A DNA stretch of 64,000 nt from positions 50,650-114,649 of the forward strand of contig CAJUFA010000009.1 of assembly GCA_910585725.1 (NCBI GenBank). The letters are read 5' to 3'. The stretch is from an uncultured Dorea sp. Lineage in GTDB: Bacteria; Bacillota; Clostridia; Lachnospirales; Lachnospiraceae. How positions within the stretch are numbered: position 1 is the first letter of the stretch; each line of letters starts with the position of its first letter. This document shows, in pieces, positions 42,699-53,249 of this stretch. A model generated the notes under the pieces. It did no database searches, was not told the origin of the DNA, and worked only from the letters and a program-made list of their open reading frames with translations. A program made the translations under genes and the position numbers.

Positions 42699-45600
42699 TT
42701 AATGAATATCGGATTTTTGAGTATTCAGATTCTTATTCGCGGTTGACAGCATCAGTTTGATCCGGTTAAGTTGGTTTACTTCACTCGCTCCGGGGTCGAA
42801 ATCAATCGCTACGATATTTGATTCCGGATGCCGCCTCCGAAGCTCTTTGATTACGCCTTTACCGACCACGTGATTCGGAAGGCATGCGAACGGCTGAGTA
42901 CATACGATATTCGGCGCGCCGTTATGTATCAGTTCCAGCATCTCGCCGGTCAGGAACCAACCTTCGCCGGTCTGATTGCCTAATGATACGATCTCGGAGG
43001 CCATTTTACCCAGGGTGCGGATATCTGCCGGAGGATCAAAGTGCTTACTGCTGCGAAATGCTTTGGAAGCCGGGGCGCGGAACCATTCCAGAGTCTTGAT
43101 TCCGAGATTGCCTATTGTGGCTTTGGATTTCTTCATTCCAAGGTGCGACACCTTAAAATTCTGGTTATAGAAACAGTAAAGAAGGAAATCCAGCAAGTCC
43201 GGAACAACGGCCTCTGCGCCTTCACTTTCCAACAGCTCCACAAGATAGTTGTTTGCCGCGGGCAGGAATTTGACCAGTATCTCGCCGACTACTCCTACGC
43301 GGGGTTTTTTTACATCTGATAATTCGATATTTTGATCAAAGTCTTCAATTATCTCTTTGCATAACCGGTTGAAACGGCGTCTGGAAGGATGTTTCTGTGA
43401 TAAGAAGTTCCTGCAGATATTCTTCCATTTCTCGTGCATAGCGTCGGTGGATCCCGGAACTGCCTCATAGGGACGCAGCCGGTAGACGCATTTCATGAAG
43501 ATATCCCCGAATACAATTGCATAGAGACCGCGGAATACAAGATCCAGGCTGAGTTTGAAGCCGGGATTTGCTTCTAATCCGCTTAAATTCAGCGAGATAA
43601 CCGGAATATGTTCATAGCCGGCTTTTTTTAATGCCCGGCGGATAAAGCCTATATAATTAGAAGCTCGGCAGCCTCCGCCTGTTTGAGAGATAATAACGGC
43701 AATTTTGTTCGTGTCGTATCTCCCTGATAAGATGGCGTCCATGATCTGACCGACAACGATCAGAGAAGGATAACAGGCGTCGTTGTTGACGTATTTCAGG
43801 CCCACATCGACGGCCTGCTTGTTATCATTCGGCAGGACTTCAATCCGGTAACCGGAAGCCTGAAAGGCGGCTTCCAGCAGACCGAAGTGGATAGGAGACA
43901 TCTGCGGGCAGAGGATCGTGTAGTCCTTACGCATCTCTTTGGTAAACGGAACCTTTGCGATGGAGGCAGGACGGATCGTTCTTTTTTCGTTTCTCTTCTC
44001 GCGGACACGGATCGCCGCAAGAAGGGAGCGGACACGAATTCTGGCAGCCCCCAGGTTATTGACCTCGTCGATCTTGAGGGAGGTATAGATCTTGTCAGAA
44101 TCGTTGAGGATGGACGCTACCTGGTCGGTAGTGACGGCATCCAGTCCGCAGCCAAAGGAATTCAGTTGGATCAGATCCAGATTATCTGTGGTCTTTACAT
44201 AATTTGCCGCCGCATACAGCCGGGAATGGTACATCCATTGATCCATGACGTTCAGCGGGTGTTCCGCCGGAAGCAGGTGGGAGACGGAATCTTCCGTAAG
44301 TACCGCGATATTGTAGGAATTGATCAATTCCGGGATGCCGTGGTTTACCTCCGGATCAATATGATAGGGACGTCCGGCAAGGACGATGCCGCGGTTGTCG
44401 GTTTCTTTCAGGTATGCAAGCGTCTCTTCTCCCTTTCGGCGGATATCGTTCCGGCATGCGGTAAGTTCTTCCCATGCGGCGTGTACGGCCGAAAGAATCT
44501 CGGATGCGGGAACGGAGTATTTTTCGGATAATTCTTCCACCAGACGGTAGGAAATGGTCTCTTCACTTTCTAACGAGAGGAAGGGATGGATGAAATCTAC
44601 TTCCCCGTTTATGATGGCGTCGATATTGTTCTTAATGTTTTCCGGATAAGAGGTGACAATCGGACAATTGTAATGGTTGTTGGCCTCTTTAAATTCATTC
44701 CGCTCATAAGGTATACTTGGATAGAAGATTCGTTGTATACCCTGGTTGATCAGCCATTGCACATGGCCATGGGCAAGTTTCGCAGGATAACATTCCGATT
44801 CGCTTGGAATCGACTCAATCCCCAGTTCGTAGATCTTCCTGGTGGAAGCGGGAGAGAGTACCACGCGGAATCCCAGAGTATGGAAGAAAGTAAACCAGAA
44901 CGGATAATTCTCATACATGTTCAGTACCCGGGGAATGCCTATGGTTCCCCGGGAAGCTTCTGATTCGGAAAGCGGCGTATAGTCAAAATATCTCCGGAAC
45001 TTGTATTCGAACAAGTTCGGAAGGTGATTGGAAGATTTCTCTTTTCCAAGACCGCGTTCACAGCGGTTTCCGGTGATGAATTTACGGCCGCCGCTGAAGT
45101 GATTGATCGTCAGGCGGCAGTTGTTGGTACATCCCTTGCATTTTGCCATGGTAGTGGAGTATTCTAATGCCTCAATATCTTCAATAGAGAGCATAGTCGT
45201 GCTTTCACAGTCCACATAACGCTCGCGGGCAATGAGAGCGGCGCCGAAAGCGCCCATGATACCTGCGATATCCGGACGGATCGCTTCACAGCCTGCGATT
45301 TTCTCAAAGCTGCGAAGCACGGCATTATTATAGAAAGTACCTCCTTGAACGACGATATGGCTGCCAAGTTCGGAAGCGCTTGATACTTTAATTACCTTGA
45401 ACAGAGCGTTCTTAATGACGGAATAAGCGAGTCCTGCAGAGATATCGGCAACCTCCGCGCCTTCTTTTTGCGCCTGTTTTACCTTTGAATTCATGAAAAC
45501 GGTACAGCGCGTGCCAAGGTCGATTGGATTGCGGGCGAATAAGGCTTCGTGAGCAAAATCTTCCACGGAATAATTCAATGATTTGGCAAAGGTCTCTATG

Positions 45601-46961
45601 AAAGAACCGCAGCCTGAAGAGCATGCTTCGTTCAGAAGCACGTTATCAACAGTCTGGTTCTTGATCTTGATACATTTCATATCCTGTCCGCCGATGTCCA
45701 GAATACAGTCTACATCCGGTTCGAAGAAAGATGCGGCATAATAGTGAGAGACGGTCTCGACTTCTCCTTCGTCCAGGAGGAGCGCGGACTTGATCAGAGC
45801 CTCCCCGTATCCTGTAGAACAGGAGTGTACGATCTGTACGCCGTCCGGCAGTTTATTATAGATGTCTTTGATCGCGCTGATAGTAGTTCCGAGAGGGTCA
45901 CCTTCATTGTTATGGTAGAATGAATACAGGAGAGTTCCGTCTTCACCCACCAGAGCGGCTTTCGTCGTGGTGGAGCCGGCGTCGACGCCAAGAAAAGCTT
46001 TACCCTTATAAGTTGTCAGGTCTTTGACCGGAACCTGATGCCTTAAGTGGCGTTTTTCGAATGCATGGAACTCTGCTTCCGATTGAAACAGGGGCTCCAT
46101 ACGATCGACCTCAAAGTCCATTTTTATGCGGCTGTCCAGACGATTCTGCATCTCGCTCAGAGATACTGTCTTATCTTTTTTAGAATTTAACGCGGAACCG
46201 ATTGCCGCAAATAAGTGAGAGTGACTTGGAGCGATGGTGTGGCTGTCGTCCAGTTTTAAAGTGCGGATAAAGGCTTCTTTTAATTCGGATAAGAAATGAA
46301 GAGGTCCGCCTAAGAACGCGACATGTCCGCGGATGGGTTTTCCGCAGGCAAGACCGCTGATGGTCTGGTTTACGACCGCCTGGAAAATGGAGGCGGCGAG
46401 GTCTTCTTTGGACGCGCCGTCATTGATCAGCGGCTGGATATCAGATTTTGCGAATACACCGCATCTTGCGGCGATGGAATAAAGAGAATGATAATTCCGG
46501 GCATATTCGTTCAGCCCGGAGGCATCTGTCTGGAGAAGGGACGCCATCTGGTCGATGAATGAGCCGGTACCGCCGGCGCAGACGCCGTTCATACGCTGTT
46601 CAACGTTTCCGCCTTCGAAGTAAATAATCTTAGCGTCTTCTCCGCCTAATTCAATCGCTACGTCTGTCTGCGGCGCACAATCCTGCAGAGCCGTGGATAC
46701 GGCCACAACCTCCTGGATGAACGGAACTTCCAGGTGCTTTGCAAGGGTTAATCCGCCGGAACCTGTGATGACAGGAGAGACACGAAGTTCTCCTAATTTA
46801 TAAATCGCCCGTCCAAGAAGATCGGACAAGGTTTCCTGAATATTGGCATAATGTCTTTCATAGTCTGAAAAAGCGACATCGTTATTCTGGTCGAGTATTG
46901 CGATTTTTACAGTGGTTGATCCGATGTCGATACCAAGAGTGTATAACTCGGTTTTACTCAT
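42699..46961 (-). CDS. double ASKHA activase fused to DUF2229 dehydratase-like protein
   Basis: 1420 residues. First BadF/HgdC-type ATPase domain at about 5-260 ([41 protein letters not shown]); second at about 320-570 ([44 protein letters not shown]). A Cys-rich linker ([12 protein letters not shown]) leads to DUF2229 (about 660-880), and the C-terminal half resembles HgdB-type double-cubane subunits ([36 protein letters not shown]). Known as acyl-CoA dehydratase activase-related proteins, widespread in anaerobes with no established reaction. AAAGGAG 10 bp before ATG 46961. Confidence 0.88.
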   Translation of the reverse strand: MSKTELYTLGIDIGSTTVKIAILDQNNDVAFSDYERHYANIQETLSDLLGRAIYKLGELRVSPVITGSGGLTLAKHLEVPFIQEVVAVSTALQDCAPQTDVAIELGGEDAKIIYFEGGNVEQRMNGVCAGGTGSFIDQMASLLQTDASGLNEYARNYHSLYSIAARCGVFAKSDIQPLINDGASKEDLAASIFQAVVNQTISGLACGKPIRGHVAFLGGPLHFLSELKEAFIRTLKLDDSHTIAPSHSHLFAAIGSALNSKKDKTVSLSEMQNRLDSRIKMDFEVDRMEPLFQSEAEFHAFEKRHLRHQVPVKDLTTYKGKAFLGVDAGSTTTKAALVGEDGTLLYSFYHNNEGDPLGTTISAIKDIYNKLPDGVQIVHSCSTGYGEALIKSALLLDEGEVETVSHYYAASFFEPDVDCILDIGGQDMKCIKIKNQTVDNVLLNEACSSGCGSFIETFAKSLNYSVEDFAHEALFARNPIDLGTRCTVFMNSKVKQAQKEGAEVADISAGLAYSVIKNALFKVIKVSSASELGSHIVVQGGTFYNNAVLRSFEKIAGCEAIRPDIAGIMGAFGAALIARERYVDCESTTMLSIEDIEALEYSTTMAKCKGCTNNCRLTINHFSGGRKFITGNRCERGLGKEKSSNHLPNLFEYKFRRYFDYTPLSESEASRGTIGIPRVLNMYENYPFWFTFFHTLGFRVVLSPASTRKIYELGIESIPSESECYPAKLAHGHVQWLINQGIQRIFYPSIPYERNEFKEANNHYNCPIVTSYPENIKNNIDAIINGEVDFIHPFLSLESEETISYRLVEELSEKYSVPASEILSAVHAAWEELTACRNDIRRKGEETLAYLKETDNRGIVLAGRPYHIDPEVNHGIPELINSYNIAVLTEDSVSHLLPAEHPLNVMDQWMYHSRLYAAANYVKTTDNLDLIQLNSFGCGLDAVTTDQVASILNDSDKIYTSLKIDEVNNLGAARIRVRSLLAAIRVREKRNEKRTIRPASIAKVPFTKEMRKDYTILCPQMSPIHFGLLEAAFQASGYRIEVLPNDNKQAVDVGLKYVNNDACYPSLIVVGQIMDAILSGRYDTNKIAVIISQTGGGCRASNYIGFIRRALKKAGYEHIPVISLNLSGLEANPGFKLSLDLVFRGLYAIVFGDIFMKCVYRLRPYEAVPGSTDAMHEKWKNICRNFLSQKHPSRRRFNRLCKEIIEDFDQNIELSDVKKPRVGVVGEILVKFLPAANNYLVELLESEGAEAVVPDLLDFLLYCFYNQNFKVSHLGMKKSKATIGNLGIKTLEWFRAPASKAFRSSKHFDPPADIRTLGKMASEIVSLGNQTGEGWFLTGEMLELIHNGAPNIVCTQPFACLPNHVVGKGVIKELRRRHPESNIVAIDFDPGASEVNQLNRIKLMLSTANKNLNTQKSDIH

Positions 46962-47020
46962 ATCATAACAACTCCTTTACGGCCGAATCTATGATCTAAC
47001 GATCTTTTACAGCCTGTAAC

Positions 47021-47049
47021 ATTATACGACAAAAAAATGAAAATAACAA
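47021..47049 (-). promoter_or_regulatory. promoter of the 1420-residue activase gene
   Basis: Complement TTGTTA (47049-47044), 17 bp, TATAAT (47026-47021). Confidence 0.65.
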
Positions 47050-47099
47050 TTAAGAAATCTACCAGAAATATTAAAAAGTTGTAAAGTTACATGGCAGAA

Positions 47100-47128
47100 T
47101 TGACAAACAGGGCGTAAAACGGTAGAAT
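47100..47128 (+). promoter_or_regulatory. promoter of the rhomboid-like gene
   Basis: TTGACA (47100-47105), 17 bp, TAGAAT (47123-47128), giving a leader of roughly 120 nt. A second TATAAT at 47212 lacks a well-spaced -35. The rest of the 297-bp gap shows no further gene. Confidence 0.65.
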
Positions 47129-47258
47129 TACTACAGTGTTAATACAATGCTAAATTATATATATTGGCAGTTAAATATTAAAAAATTGAACTCATAAGAC
47201 GGATATACTGTTATAATGTTCAGTATGGCAGTATGGAATTGGAAGTAAGGAGGTTATC

Positions 47259-48131
47259 ATGGATAACTGGTTGTCAAAACTGGAGAGAAGATTTGGAAGG
47301 TATGCCGTACCTAACCTCATGTATTATATTATTATATTGTATGCGGTGGGGTTCGTGCTGAATCTGATAAATAGGGGATTCTATTATCAGTTTCTGTGTC
47401 TGGATGCGGCCGCGATCCTTCACGGACAGATCTGGCGGGTCTTCACGTTTATCATTCAGCCGCCTTCCGACAATCTGATTTTTATTATCTTTATGCTGCA
47501 TCTGTACTATATGATCGGTCAGCAGTTAGAAAGGGCATGGGGGGCGTTTCGATTTAATCTGTATTTCTTTTCAGGAATGCTGTTCCATGTGATAGCGGCT
47601 CTTCTGGTGTACGCCGTTACGGGCCTTTCGCTGCCGATGTCGGTCTGGTATCTGAACATGTCGCTGTTTTTTGCGTTCGCGGCATTGTATCCGGAAGTGC
47701 AGTTCTTATTGTTTATGGTCTTTCCTATCAAGGTCAAGTATTTGGCGATACTGGACGGGATATATTTTATCTATCCGGTGATACAGGCGTTCCTTCCCGC
47801 TTACGGCGGAAGCGTGATGGGGAACTATTACAAAGCGAACGCGGTGGAGGCGGTAATATCAATTCTGAATTTCCTGATATTTTTCCTTGGGTCCAGGAAT
47901 ATGCAGCCATATACGCCGGCGCAGATAAAGAGAAAGAGGGAATTTAAGCAGAATATACGCAGAGCGCAGAGACCGGTTCAGATGCATGCGAACGGCGCGA
48001 GGCATATGTGCGCCATCTGTAAAAGGACTGAATTAGATGATCCGAACCTGGAATTCAGATATTGCTCGAAATGTAACGGCAATTATGAATACTGTCAGGA
48101 TCATCTGTTCACACATACACATGTAAAATAA
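47259..48131 (+). CDS. rhomboid-like membrane protein with C-terminal zinc ribbon
   Basis: 290 residues: six hydrophobic segments (about 20-45, 60-85, 95-120, 130-150, 155-180, 190-215), then a basic linker (KRKREFKQNIRRAQRPVQ) and a CAICKR...YCSKCNGNYEYC zinc-ribbon-like tail. The N-terminal part (ILHGQIWRVFTFIIQPPS, LYYMIGQQLERAWG) matches the rhomboid/derlin superfamily. The Ser position may survive as NMS in TM4, but no His is visible in the last helix, so it is probably not a protease. Pyruvate kinase follows by 38 bp. Confidence 0.72.
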   Translation: MDNWLSKLERRFGRYAVPNLMYYIIILYAVGFVLNLINRGFYYQFLCLDAAAILHGQIWRVFTFIIQPPSDNLIFIIFMLHLYYMIGQQLERAWGAFRFNLYFFSGMLFHVIAALLVYAVTGLSLPMSVWYLNMSLFFAFAALYPEVQFLLFMVFPIKVKYLAILDGIYFIYPVIQAFLPAYGGSVMGNYYKANAVEAVISILNFLIFFLGSRNMQPYTPAQIKRKREFKQNIRRAQRPVQMHANGARHMCAICKRTELDDPNLEFRYCSKCNGNYEYCQDHLFTHTHVK

Positions 48132-48169
48132 GAGTGCATAACTTAAAAGAACAGGGGGACGAAAAGAGG

Positions 48170-49606
48170 ATGAAGAAGACAAAGATTATATGTACGCTTG
48201 GACCGACGACCGACGATGAAGAAGTTATGAGGAGTCTGGTTCGCAAAGGTATGGATGTCGCCAGATTCAATTTTTCACATGGAACGCATGAAGAACAGAA
48301 AGCACGGATGGATAAGTTGAAAAAGGTGCGTGATGAGGAAGGAAAACCCATCGCGATCCTTTTGGATACGAAGGGTCCTGAGATTCGTACAGGTGTATTG
48401 AAAGACGGGAAGAAGGTTGCGCTTAAGGCAGGCGAGACATTTACCCTCACGACAGAATCAATTACCGGAGACGCGGATAGAGTCTCCATTACATATGAAG
48501 GTCTTGTGGACGACGTACAGGTTGGCAGTACGATTCTGATCGACGACGGCCTGATCGGTCTGCAAGTAAAGACAAAGAAGGAGAAGGAAATTATCTGCAC
48601 CATTATCAATGGCGGAGAGCTTGGAGAACGAAAGGGCGTGAATGTACCGAACGTGCCGGTCAGGCTTCCGGCGATCACGGAAAAGGACAGGGAAGATATC
48701 CTGTTTGGCGCTCAGCAGAATATCGACTATATTGCGGCGTCTTTTGTACGTAATGCAGAGTGTATCTTTGAAATCCGGGCATTTCTGAAGGAGTGTCAGG
48801 CTCCGAATATACCGATCATTGCGAAGATCGAGAATGCTGAAGGAATCAAGAATATTGACGAGATCATCCGCTGTGCGGACGGTATCATGATAGCCCGCGG
48901 CGATCTGGGCGTGGAGATTCCGGCGGAGGAAGTTCCGTATTTGCAGAAGATGATTATTCAGAAGTGCAACGCTAACTATAAACCGGTTATTACGGCTACA
49001 CAGATGCTGGATTCCATGATGCGCTATCCGCGTCCGACCAGAGCGGAAGTGACCGACGTAGCCAATGCGGTATACGACGGGACCGACGCGGTGATGCTCT
49101 CTGGCGAGACGGCGAACGGCAAATATCCTCTTGAAGCGCTGCAGATGATGGTTCACATTATTGAGAATACGGAAGAACATCTGGATTATGAATTGATGAT
49201 GCGTAAGGCGGAAGAGCAGCGGCAGAAGAGTACGTCCAGCGCGTTATGCCATGCGGCGGTTACGACAGGATATAATCTCGGGGCAAAATGCATTATTACT
49301 CCTTCTGTATCCGGTGTGACGACCAGGGTCGTCTCTAAGTTCAAACCGCGTATGGATATCATCGGCGTGACGCCTAATGAGGCGACGCTTCGCAGGATGC
49401 AGCTTTATTGGGGAGTAAGACCTCTGAAATCTATTCAGTTGAATTCTACAGAAGATGTCTGCAACGGCGCGATTGATCTGGTATGCGCTAAACAGATGGC
49501 GGAATCCGGGGATATCGTAGTATTGACAGCCGGGATACCGTCGGCGAACGTGATCTCGGACCGCGGAGGCGTAAGTAATATTATGAGGATCGCGGTGATA
49601 GAGTAA
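48170..49606 (+). CDS. pyk: pyruvate kinase
   Basis: Converts phosphoenolpyruvate and ADP to pyruvate and ATP. 478 residues from ATG 48170, with GGGGGA 12 bp upstream. Motifs: KIICTLGPTTDDEEVM, RFNFSHGTHEEQ, IPIIAKIENAEGIKNIDEII (catalytic Lys), MIARGDLGVEIPAEEV and TATQMLDSMMRYPRPTRAEV. No C-terminal PEP-utilizer extension, which some Bacillus enzymes have. Confidence 0.96.
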   Translation: MKKTKIICTLGPTTDDEEVMRSLVRKGMDVARFNFSHGTHEEQKARMDKLKKVRDEEGKPIAILLDTKGPEIRTGVLKDGKKVALKAGETFTLTTESITGDADRVSITYEGLVDDVQVGSTILIDDGLIGLQVKTKKEKEIICTIINGGELGERKGVNVPNVPVRLPAITEKDREDILFGAQQNIDYIAASFVRNAECIFEIRAFLKECQAPNIPIIAKIENAEGIKNIDEIIRCADGIMIARGDLGVEIPAEEVPYLQKMIIQKCNANYKPVITATQMLDSMMRYPRPTRAEVTDVANAVYDGTDAVMLSGETANGKYPLEALQMMVHIIENTEEHLDYELMMRKAEEQRQKSTSSALCHAAVTTGYNLGAKCIITPSVSGVTTRVVSKFKPRMDIIGVTPNEATLRRMQLYWGVRPLKSIQLNSTEDVCNGAIDLVCAKQMAESGDIVVLTAGIPSANVISDRGGVSNIMRIAVIE

Positions 49607-49633
49607 AAAACTTAATAGTAATGCAGAATAGTA

Positions 49634-49677
49634 AGACTGCCGGGAAATGTTGCTGAAGGTTATTCCCGGCAGTTTTA
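49634..49677 (+). terminator. terminator after pyk
   Basis: GACTGCCGGGAA pairs with TTCCCGGCAGTT and is followed by TTAT; loop of about 18 nt. Confidence 0.7.
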
Positions 49678-49711
49678 TATTGCAAATCACACATTTATTT
49701 TTAGAAATATG

Positions 49712-49741
49712 TTGACAGAAGACTATAGAATGGATTATAGT
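49712..49741 (+). promoter_or_regulatory. promoter of the TrmB-type regulator
   Basis: TTGACA (49712-49717), 18 bp, TATAGT (49736-49741). The palindromic element at 49759 lies in the resulting leader. Confidence 0.6.
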
Positions 49742-49758
49742 GTTCCTTGCAAGAACCA

Positions 49759-49826
49759 CTAGAGTGGCGTCTCGTTCACATTTCGCCAAATTAACTTGCC
49801 TGAAGGTGAACGGTACAGTACACTAG
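49759..49826. repeat. 68-bp palindromic intergenic element, copy B
   Basis: Same length and layout as 25120-25187: arms of 21 bp starting CTAG and ending GTTCAC, here matching at 15 of 21 positions, around a 26-nt loop ATTTCGCCAAATTAACTTGC. The loop differs from copy A at only two positions, so the loop is better conserved than the stem. Confidence 0.8.
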
Positions 49827-49863
49827 AAATTATTAGGAAATAGAGTGAAAATGGGGTGAGAAG

Positions 49864-50574
49864 TTGGAGCAGACATCTTTTACAGAGCGCCTGATGGAGT
49901 TCAATCTCACGAGGCAGGAAGCGAATATTTATCAGTGCCTGCTTACGGAGGGAAAGGTGACAGGGTATGAGGTTGCAAAACAGACTGGGATATCCAGATC
50001 TAACGCGTATAATTCTCTGGCGAATATGACGGAAAAAGGGGCGGCTTATCTGGTAGAGGAGGGAAATACGCGCAAATATGTCCCGGTACCTTTGAATGAA
50101 TTCTGTAAGAACCGGATCTGTAAGCTGGAAGAATCCAAAAAATGGCTGGCTATGCATGTGCCGTCGGAAAAGACGTATGTGGAGGGATATATTACAATCG
50201 AGGGTGAGAACCATATATTGGACAAGGTACGGAATATTCTGAATCAGGTGGAAGAAAGAGTATATATAAGCCTGACGAGAAATTATCTGCTGCTCTTTAT
50301 CGGAGAGCTGGAAGAATTGGTCGATAAAAAGAAAAAGGTAGTGATCATAACAGATCAGCCTACTTCATTTGTCCGGGCTAAGGTATACGTAGGAGAGGAC
50401 AGGGAGATGAGGATCGGCGTAATTGCAGATTCCAGGTATGTCCTTACAGGAGAATATGGTATAGGGAGCCAGAATACCTGTCTGTACTCCGGACAGAAGA
50501 ATTTTGTAGAGTTGTATAAATCTGCGCTTTCTAACGAGATTAAATTACTATCGATGCGAGAGGAGAATCAGTAA
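49864..50574 (+). CDS. TrmB-family transcriptional regulator
   Basis: 236 residues from TTG 49864, which has GGGGTGAG a few bases upstream; the first in-frame ATG (49894) has no site and would cut the first helix. N-terminal winged helix: FNLTRQEANIYQCLLTEGKVTGYEVAKQTGISRSNAYNSLANM across residues 13-56. A C-terminal effector part follows (ERVYISLTRNYLLLFIGELEELV), resembling the TrmB sugar-binding/PLD-like fold. It precedes the decarboxylase gene by 2 bp and probably regulates it. Confidence 0.85.
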   Translation: MEQTSFTERLMEFNLTRQEANIYQCLLTEGKVTGYEVAKQTGISRSNAYNSLANMTEKGAAYLVEEGNTRKYVPVPLNEFCKNRICKLEESKKWLAMHVPSEKTYVEGYITIEGENHILDKVRNILNQVEERVYISLTRNYLLLFIGELEELVDKKKKVVIITDQPTSFVRAKVYVGEDREMRIGVIADSRYVLTGEYGIGSQNTCLYSGQKNFVELYKSALSNEIKLLSMREENQ

Positions 50575-50576
50575 CG

Positions 50577-51854
50577 ATGAAGAAAGAGACGTTTGTGACG
50601 AAAGAACAACTTGATGAGATTGTGAAAGAATATCCGACTCCGTTTCATCTTTATGATGAGAAAGGAATTCGCAGGAATATAAAGGCGTTAAAGGATGCGT
50701 TTTCCTGGAATAAGGGGTACAAGGAATACTTTGCCGTCAAAGCGACGCCGAATCCGTTCCTTATCAATATTCTGAGGGAGTATGGCTGCGGCTGCGACTG
50801 TTCGTCTTATACGGAGCTTATGCTGTCGGAAGCTATAGGAGCGACGGGAGAAGAGATTATGTTCTCGTCGAATGATACTCCGGCAGAGGAATTTACTTAT
50901 GCAGAACAGCTGGGGGCGATTATCAATCTGGATGATATTACCCATATTGATTTTCTGGAGAAGACGATCGGATATATTCCCGAGACAATCAGCTGCCGTT
51001 ATAATCCGGGAGGATTGTTTAAGATCAGTAATGATATTATGGACAATCCGGGGGACGCGAAATACGGCATGACGACGGAGCAGCTTTTTGAGGCGTTCAG
51101 GATTCTGAAGGGAAAGGGTGCGAAGGAATTCGGTATACATGCGTTTCTTGCGAGTAATACGGTTACGAACGAATATTATCCGATGCTTGCGAAGGTATTG
51201 TTTGAGGTTGCGGTGAAGCTTAAGAAGGAGACGGGCGCACATATTAAGTTCATTAATTTGTCCGGAGGGATAGGGATTCCATATACTCCGGATCAGGAAC
51301 CGAACGATATCCGTATGATCGGCGACGGTGTGCGGAGAGTCTATGAAGAGGTGCTTGTGCCTGAGGATATGGGAGACGTCGCGATCTATACGGAGCTTGG
51401 GCGGTTCATGATGGGACCTTACGGCTGCATGGTGACAAAAGCAATCCATCAAAAGAGTACGCACAAAGAATATATCGGTGTAGACGCCTGCGCCGTGAAT
51501 CTGATGCGTCCGGCGATGTACGGCGCTTACCATCATATTACGGTAATGGGGAAGGAGAAGAAACCCTGCGATCATCGATATGATATTGTAGGTTCTCTGT
51601 GTGAGAATAACGATAAATTTGCCATCGACCGTATGATGCCGAAGATTGATACAGGGGATTTGCTGGTAATTCATGATACGGGAGCGCATGGATTCGCGAT
51701 GGGGTATAATTATAACGGGAAATTAAAATCAGCGGAGCTTTTATTGAAAGAGGATGGATCGGTACAGCTGATACGAAGAGCCGAGACTCCGGCCGATTAT
51801 TTCGCCACATTTGACTGCTTTGAAATCGGCAGGTTGCTTTTAGACCCACGCTAA
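50577..51854 (+). CDS. LysA-like PLP-dependent decarboxylase
   Basis: 425 residues of fold-type III PLP enzymes. The PLP lysine is in EYFAVKATPNPFLINIL (residue about 54), the Gly-rich phosphate loop is NLSGGIGIPY, and the second-domain Cys is in VGSLCENNDKFAIDR. It is most like diaminopimelate decarboxylase, which forms lysine from meso-DAP. Coupling to a TrmB-type regulator and divergence from housekeeping LysA context leave other substrates open (for example carboxynorspermidine or D-ornithine types), so no gene symbol is given. Confidence 0.85.
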   Translation: MKKETFVTKEQLDEIVKEYPTPFHLYDEKGIRRNIKALKDAFSWNKGYKEYFAVKATPNPFLINILREYGCGCDCSSYTELMLSEAIGATGEEIMFSSNDTPAEEFTYAEQLGAIINLDDITHIDFLEKTIGYIPETISCRYNPGGLFKISNDIMDNPGDAKYGMTTEQLFEAFRILKGKGAKEFGIHAFLASNTVTNEYYPMLAKVLFEVAVKLKKETGAHIKFINLSGGIGIPYTPDQEPNDIRMIGDGVRRVYEEVLVPEDMGDVAIYTELGRFMMGPYGCMVTKAIHQKSTHKEYIGVDACAVNLMRPAMYGAYHHITVMGKEKKPCDHRYDIVGSLCENNDKFAIDRMMPKIDTGDLLVIHDTGAHGFAMGYNYNGKLKSAELLLKEDGSVQLIRRAETPADYFATFDCFEIGRLLLDPR

Positions 51855-52017
51855 TCTTTCCGTTGATTGGTGTAGAGCCAATGCAGTTAACTGCGGCAGG
51901 AAATTGTCGAAATAAGTAAGAGAGTAGGAGTTGATTTTGCATGGCAGAAGGTGTAATATATGGAATGTATGATATTGTAATAAAATACGTTACTTTGTGA
52001 GCCAGGAGGGAAAAAAC

Positions 52018-52653
52018 ATGAAAAAAAGAGGAATACTGTCAGTGTTATTAATTGTAGTTATGACGATGTTATGCGGCTGCGGCGGCATGAGCGCAGAGGA
52101 CGCACAGTCTTATCTGAAATCGGTTCTGGACGCCAGTTATAAAGGAGAGTTTGGCACATACATAGAGTGGACAAAGTCGACGCAGGAAGAGGCAAAGAAG
52201 CTATATGATGCGAATATTGATGTCGCTATGCAGGAATCTGGTCTTGAGAGTCTTGGATTATCCGAAGAGCTTACGGCAAATTACAGACAGTTATTCGAAG
52301 ATACGATTAATCTGGTAAAATATGAAGTAGGAGAAGCGGAAGAGACAGGAGATAAGGAATATACGATTCATGTAACGCTGGAACCGTTCGTCGGTTATGT
52401 GGGTATTCAGGAAGAAGCAGAGGCGGTTATTCAGGAAGAGATGAAGAATTTGACTGAGATTCCGGATCAGGCAACCATAAATGAGATGTATTATCAGAAA
52501 AGGTATGATATGATGGCTGAGAGAGCCGCGTCTCCGGAATATGGGGATGCAGTTACGGTGGAAGTTACTGTGAAGCCGGATTCCCAAGGGGTATATTTTA
52601 TCGATCAGTCAGATATGACGGCATTGGATGAAGCGTTGTTTGTAATGGATTAA
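52018..52653 (+). CDS. putative lipoprotein
   Basis: 211 residues from ATG 52018, preceded by CCAGGAGGG. Lys/Arg start, hydrophobic helix and lipobox LCGC with Cys21, so it should be lipid-anchored. The mature part is acidic and helical (AEDAQSYLKSVLDASYKGEFGTYIEWTK), resembling the DUF5105-type lipoproteins of Firmicutes, though I am not certain. The HAD phosphatase starts 5 bp after the stop. Confidence 0.75.
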   Translation: MKKRGILSVLLIVVMTMLCGCGGMSAEDAQSYLKSVLDASYKGEFGTYIEWTKSTQEEAKKLYDANIDVAMQESGLESLGLSEELTANYRQLFEDTINLVKYEVGEAEETGDKEYTIHVTLEPFVGYVGIQEEAEAVIQEEMKNLTEIPDQATINEMYYQKRYDMMAERAASPEYGDAVTVEVTVKPDSQGVYFIDQSDMTALDEALFVMD

Positions 52654-52658
52654 TTCGT

Positions 52659-53249
52659 ATGAAAAATATAATATTTGACATGGGAAACGTACTTCTTACT
52701 TATGATCCTGAAGTATGTTTGAAGAAAATCGTTGAGAAAGAGGAAGACCGCGCGCTGATCAGACGGGAGTTGTTTGAGGGACCGGAGTGGATACAGGGAG
52801 ATTTGGGACAACTTACAGATGAAGAGCGGTTTTACGGAGTAAGTAAGAGAGTGCCGGAAAGACTTCATGAAGAACTTAGACGCTGCACGATAGAATGGGA
52901 TATGTGTATGCAACCGGTTCCGCAGGCAAGGGAATTCTGCGGTTATCTGAAAAAGCGGGGCTTTGGTATCTATGTATTATCGAACGCGAGCAGTTCTTTT
53001 TATAACTATTTCCCAAGGTTTGCACCTTTTGATTATTTTGACGGGATTGTTGTCTCCAGTGATATCCATATCATAAAGCCGGATATCCGTATCTATCAGC
53101 ATCTGTTAAAGAAATACAATCTACGGGCAGACGAGAGCTTCTTTATTGATGACGTGGAAGCGAATATAGAAGGCGCCAGGGAAGTGGGAATAGACGGCGC
53201 GGTATTCAAAGGAGATTTCTGGGGAATTGGGGAGAGTATGGGATGGTGA
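52659..53249 (+). CDS. HAD-family phosphatase, YihX type
   Basis: 196 residues. Motif I is IIFDMGNVLLTYDPE (nucleophile Asp7; the second Asp is replaced by Gly, as in the YihX group), motif II VLSNASSSFY, motif III Lys in IIKPDIRIYQ, motif IV FIDDVEANIEGA. A helical cap lies at about 15-85. YihX acts on glucose-1-phosphate; the substrate here is unknown. The lepB start overlaps its end by 7 bp. Confidence 0.88.
   Translation: MKNIIFDMGNVLLTYDPEVCLKKIVEKEEDRALIRRELFEGPEWIQGDLGQLTDEERFYGVSKRVPERLHEELRRCTIEWDMCMQPVPQAREFCGYLKKRGFGIYVLSNASSSFYNYFPRFAPFDYFDGIVVSSDIHIIKPDIRIYQHLLKKYNLRADESFFIDDVEANIEGAREVGIDGAVFKGDFWGIGESMGW

Noticed and set aside
42699..46961. Benzoyl-CoA reductase or hydroxyglutaryl-CoA dehydratase operon
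   Set aside because: No separate alpha and beta subunit genes, CoA-transferase or acyl-CoA dehydrogenase are nearby; the single-chain family is distinct.
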